Shown piece by piece: positions 61,137 to 64,000 of a DNA stretch of 64,000 bases. Source of the DNA: Clostridium porci (lineage in GTDB: Bacteria > Bacillota > Clostridia > Lachnospirales > Lachnospiraceae). The stretch lies in contig NZ_VUMD01000010.1 of the NCBI RefSeq assembly GCF_009696375.1, positions 82,786-146,785 on the forward strand. Direction: 5' to 3'. The notes under the pieces are model-generated. The model did not search any database. It worked only from the letters and a program-made list of their open reading frames with translations, and was not told where the DNA came from. Position 1 is the first letter of the stretch, and each line of letters starts with the position of its first letter. A program made the position numbers and the translations under genes.

Positions 61137-64000
61137 TTACCTCTCATTCGTATTGTCAGGCACTGCCACCTGCACCACCAGCCTCCGACTGCTCCCAAGA
61201 CAGGTGGAACATGTAATGATTCGTTCTCCACCAGTAAAGGAATAATTAATTGGATACAGAGAAGCCTCCTTCATAGCCTCCAGATAAGTTAGCCATTCCG
61301 TATCTGAAAAATCCTTACAGTAAGGGCTGGCGTCTGTTTCAGAACGAAGCTGGCAGGAAAAAACAGGACATTCCATCCATCTTCCATTGCAAAAGATTCT
61401 TACAAAAGGGTGCTTTAGGTAAAATTCTTCTTCCCTGTATTTCTTCAAACTTCCGAACATACTTCCATCTTTCATGTTATGGCCGTATACAATGGTATTG
61501 TCTGTCGCCAGAGGCTGTACCGAAGCATCCACAAAAAGGCTGCCGCCTATGTGCTCCTCCTTATAAAAATTATGGTTCAGATAGTATTGATTATCACCAT
61601 ATTGAACCACCGGATAGTCGATTCCGGTTCCTGGGATGGAAAGCCACATCCTGTAGTCTGGATTAACGGTCTTAAGCCAGGATTCATTGATAACCGGTAC
61701 AGCCTTTTCTCCTGACGTTCCTTCTTCGTTCCCTTTTGACTGTGCTGCGCTTTCCGACTTTTGATCTTCCTTACTATACGCAGCTTTCTCTATTTCTTCG
61801 TAGGTTCTTTTCCCCCTTTCATATACATTTCTTGTTTTTATGAATGATAGAGCACAGCAAATCCCTCCGGCCAGAAACAAAAGGGCTGCTGGCTTCAGCA
61901 AAGGACGAGGCCAGCGCCTTCTGTAATAAATGCCTGTACCTGCCACTGCCAAAAGCAGCAATATAATTCCAACAGCTCTCCGCCCCTTCCGTTCACCGTT
62001 TGCCTTTTCTCCCCCCTGGAATCCGCCTATCCCTTCTTTTTTTAACATTTCCCGATTTACCATACCAGCGTACGTAGCAACGCAGTCTCTTACCAACTTC
62101 TTTCCAAACACGGTCAGATTTCTGTACATTTTCCCCTCTGCCTCATAAGCATCTCCGTCCCACCTGAATCCCTCTATATGATAACTATCTGCCTTCAGCC
62201 CTGCCAGAGCCAGCAGTTCCTCCTCATGCTCAGTGGAATATACCTCCCCCTCCAAGAGCTTTCCTCCCATCAAATAGGTGTCAGAGCCATAACCAGTGAT
62301 CTGAATCTCCATCTGAAAACCGTTTATCCATCGCTCATTCGTAAATGTGTAGTCTGCAAGAGGGAGCACGACCTCCCGCTCAGCACCTGTAGCATCATCC
62401 TTTGCCGTAATCCACGCCCTCTGGGGAAGCACTTCCGAAGCTTCCATGTCCTTATATGTAATTTTCCCGGAAGCATAGAAAACTTCTTCCTGCTCTGCAA
62501 TTCCTTCCGACGTCTCATCTACGTTTTTTTCCATTGCCAGAGTCTTCGTGGGAACCAGCAAACCCGTTAACAGGCAGATAGCCAATATCAGCCACATACC
62601 TTTTCTTTTTGTTCCTTTTCTGTGCTTTTTACCCCCTTCTCTTTTGCCGCCTGAACCGGGATTTGTATTTATCTTTTTCTTTCCCTTAAATCCTAATCTG
62701 ATGCAGATGATACAACCAATCAGGCATAGAATTCCTGCCGCTGCTGTCTGGATTAAAGAACTATCATCTCCTGTTCTGACACTGCTGTCCTTTCCGCCTC
62801 CAAACCGGTAGGTTCCTCTGCCAAACCGGTTCTTAACTCTGTAGACAGCAGTAATCTTCCCCATGGTTTTCACTGGCAGCATTTCTTTAAAATTATAGAT
62901 TCTGGTATTACCGCTTACCTGTCCGTCTTCGCTCACCGTAACTTCCCAGGCAGTTTCTGTAAGCCGGTATCCCTGAGGTGCTTCCACCTCACTAATGTGG
63001 TAGATTCCGGGAGAAGGCACTTCAAATATAAGACCGCCATCCTGACCTGTGACTGCCTCGCCTATTATTTTTTCAGAATCCCCCCTGGTCCTAATGCTTA
63101 AACGTGCGCCGGGCAGAAATTCCCCTGTGACAGCGTCAACTTTTTTCACAGGAACTTCCAATTTTTTATTTTCAACTTCATATATCCCCCTTATCACAGC
63201 TTCCCCGTCAATGATAAAGCTGTAAAACTGCGAATTAATTGCATATCCCTGGGGAGCTTTTGTCTCACGGAAGGTATAGGTTCCATTTGGAGGTTTCCGT
63301 ATACGGAATTGCCCCCGGCCATCGCTGACAGATTTTCCTATGATAGCGCCGGTCTGATCATAGAAGGTAAATTCCGCCCCAGGAAGAGCCCTTCCAGCTC
63401 CATCCGTCTTTTTAAATGAAATATACTCTGTCTGGGGTGCAGGTTTGCCTCCCCCTCCTCCAGAAAGCCGGTTCTCATATCTGAATACCTGGGCCTTGCT
63501 GTTATCCTCTGTTACCCTAATCTCCTTTTCTTCTCCTTTCCTGTATCCTCCTGGAGCCTCCAGCTCCCGGATTAGGTACGTCCCTTCCTTTAAGCCATAA
63601 AATACCTGGCCCCTTCCTTCCTCGGACGTCCATTCCCGGATAACCTCCCCGGTTTCCTTACGGATCAGCTGCAGCCTGGCACCGCCCAGAAGGCTTCCTG
63701 ATGGCCTTGTTTTCTGTATTTCCACAATGGAAGTGTAGTTTCGCATCGTCAGCTTAGGAATCTCCGTCATTCCATCCGTGATAGTAAACAGGATCGGCTC
63801 TGCCAGTACCTTAAACCCGTCAGGCGCTTTGCTCTCAACCAGCCTGTATTCACCTGCCTTTAAATCCTTTGTGTAATGGCTCTGCCGGCCTGTCACCCAC
63901 TCATCTACTGTTTCCCATGTATCTGTACCTGTCCTGCGCTCCATCCGCAGTTCTGCCCCTTCCAACCACTGATCCGTATCTCCTAAGAACTTATCTGTCT
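61137..64000 (-). CDS. Surface adhesin with sortase signal fused in frame to a class B sortase, partial
   Basis: The frame is open across the right window edge, so the N-terminus is missing; residues are numbered from the TTG at 63965. Residues 1-75 are the rest of a Cna-B/SpaA domain, followed by three more (about 78-165, 180-265, 268-365), with typical EAPQGY and LPGA segments. Residues 396-400 read VRTGD, then a hydrophobic helix (IQTAAAGILCLIGCIICIRL) and FKGKKK: a sorting signal. The frame runs on through a Lys/Arg-rich linker (about 427-456), a signal-like helix (MWLILAICLLTGLLV), a ~150-residue unknown extracellular domain, two further helices around RRRWPRPL, and a sortase B domain with His in VYGHNMKDG, Cys in ITCSTCLG and Arg in SSRRLVVQ. 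A substrate and sortase in one chain is exceptional. A one-base change near 62674 would split it. Confidence 0.8.
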   Translation of the reverse strand, partial: TDKFLGDTDQWLEGAELRMERRTGTDTWETVDEWVTGRQSHYTKDLKAGEYRLVESKAPDGFKVLAEPILFTITDGMTEIPKLTMRNYTSIVEIQKTRPSGSLLGGARLQLIRKETGEVIREWTSEEGRGQVFYGLKEGTYLIRELEAPGGYRKGEEKEIRVTEDNSKAQVFRYENRLSGGGGGKPAPQTEYISFKKTDGAGRALPGAEFTFYDQTGAIIGKSVSDGRGQFRIRKPPNGTYTFRETKAPQGYAINSQFYSFIIDGEAVIRGIYEVENKKLEVPVKKVDAVTGEFLPGARLSIRTRGDSEKIIGEAVTGQDGGLIFEVPSPGIYHISEVEAPQGYRLTETAWEVTVSEDGQVSGNTRIYNFKEMLPVKTMGKITAVYRVKNRFGRGTYRFGGGKDSSVRTGDDSSLIQTAAAGILCLIGCIICIRLGFKGKKKINTNPGSGGKREGGKKHRKGTKRKGMWLILAICLLTGLLVPTKTLAMEKNVDETSEGIAEQEEVFYASGKITYKDMEASEVLPQRAWITAKDDATGAEREVVLPLADYTFTNERWINGFQMEIQITGYGSDTYLMGGKLLEGEVYSTEHEEELLALAGLKADSYHIEGFRWDGDAYEAEGKMYRNLTVFGKKLVRDCVATYAGMVNREMLKKEGIGGFQGGEKANGERKGRRAVGIILLLLAVAGTGIYYRRRWPRPLLKPAALLFLAGGICCALSFIKTRNVYERGKRTYEEIEKAAYSKEDQKSESAAQSKGNEEGTSGEKAVPVINESWLKTVNPDYRMWLSIPGTGIDYPVVQYGDNQYYLNHNFYKEEHIGGSLFVDASVQPLATDNTIVYGHNMKDGSMFGSLKKYREEEFYLKHPFVRIFCNGRWMECPVFSCQLRSETDASPYCKDFSDTEWLTYLEAMKEASLYPINYSFTGGERIITCSTCLGSSRRLVVQVAVPDNTNER

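Noticed and set aside
1..64000. tRNA, rRNA, CRISPR array or intact insertion sequence
   Set aside because: No cloverleaf, rRNA-like block, spaced direct-repeat array or transposase was recognised anywhere in the window.

Overview
The window reads as part of the chromosome of a motile, anaerobic, gut-type Firmicute, most likely a Lachnospiraceae (Clostridium cluster XIVa) species. The basis is a Bacillus/Clostridium-style flagellar gene set (fliY, flbD, the flgM-flgN-flgK-flgL-DUF6470-fliW-csrA order, flhB-flhA-sigD), the GGGtGRT/NifU-like pair, secreted proteins with C-terminal glucan/choline-binding-type repeats, ATGSNA-like low-complexity motifs, and GGAGG ribosome binding sites throughout. 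No rRNA, tRNA, CRISPR array or intact insertion sequence was seen.

Layout. 1-564: start of a secreted protein cut by the window edge. 722-2501 (-): a second FliK-like/FlhB-C-terminal-like pair (ylqG/ylqH type), divergent from 2756-7853 (+): flgM-flgN-flgK-flgL-DUF6470-fliW-csrA, ending at a strong terminator. Both sides of the divergent gap carry sigma-D-like promoter motifs. 8183-12719 (-): fliD-fliS-fliT-like-nucleotidyltransferase-like. 12887-14261 (+): a ParA ATPase and a ComFB-domain protein. 14507-40896 (-): one long fla/che operon, read from right to left: 49-aa small ORF, flgB, fliE, fliF, fliG, fliH, fliI, fliJ, fliK, flgD, TIGR02530 gene, flgE, flbD, motA, motB, fliM, cheY, flgC, fliY, fliO, fliP, fliQ, fliR, flhB, flhA, sigD/fliA, flgF, flgG, cheC, cheD, cheV, bacteriohemerythrin and a secreted repeat protein. 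Its sigma-A-type promoter (40958-40986) is overlapped by a 26-bp near-palindrome, with an XRE regulator transcribed divergently at 41393-41746.

Right of 41.9 kb the window is accessory and host-glycan oriented: a Cys-rich protein, a surface sialidase, an MBL-fold hydrolase plus PTS IIBC under a divergent RpiR regulator with three operator-like repeats, GGGtGRT and NifU-like genes, a MATE transporter, a 2169-residue surface beta-galactosidase-type enzyme, a Fic protein, and a very unusual partial ORF. That ORF joins Cna-B/SpaA-type surface domains and a sortase sorting signal in frame to a class B sortase.

How it works together. The fla/che operon encodes basal body, export gate, motor, switch, CheY/CheC/CheD/CheV and sigma-D. 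FlgM would hold sigma-D until the hook is complete, after which the late genes (flgM, fliD and probably ylqGH units) would be expressed. FliW/CsrA would tune translation of a flagellin that is not in this window. cheA, cheB, cheR, cheW, flhF, flhG and fliL are also absent here. The sialidase and beta-galactosidase share the same kind of C-terminal wall-binding tail and could trim terminal sialic acid and galactose from mucin-type glycans at the cell surface. The two most notable candidates for something undescribed are the sortase-substrate/sortase-B fusion (61137-64000) and the XRE regulator/palindrome/49-aa protein module on the fla/che promoter (40747-41746).
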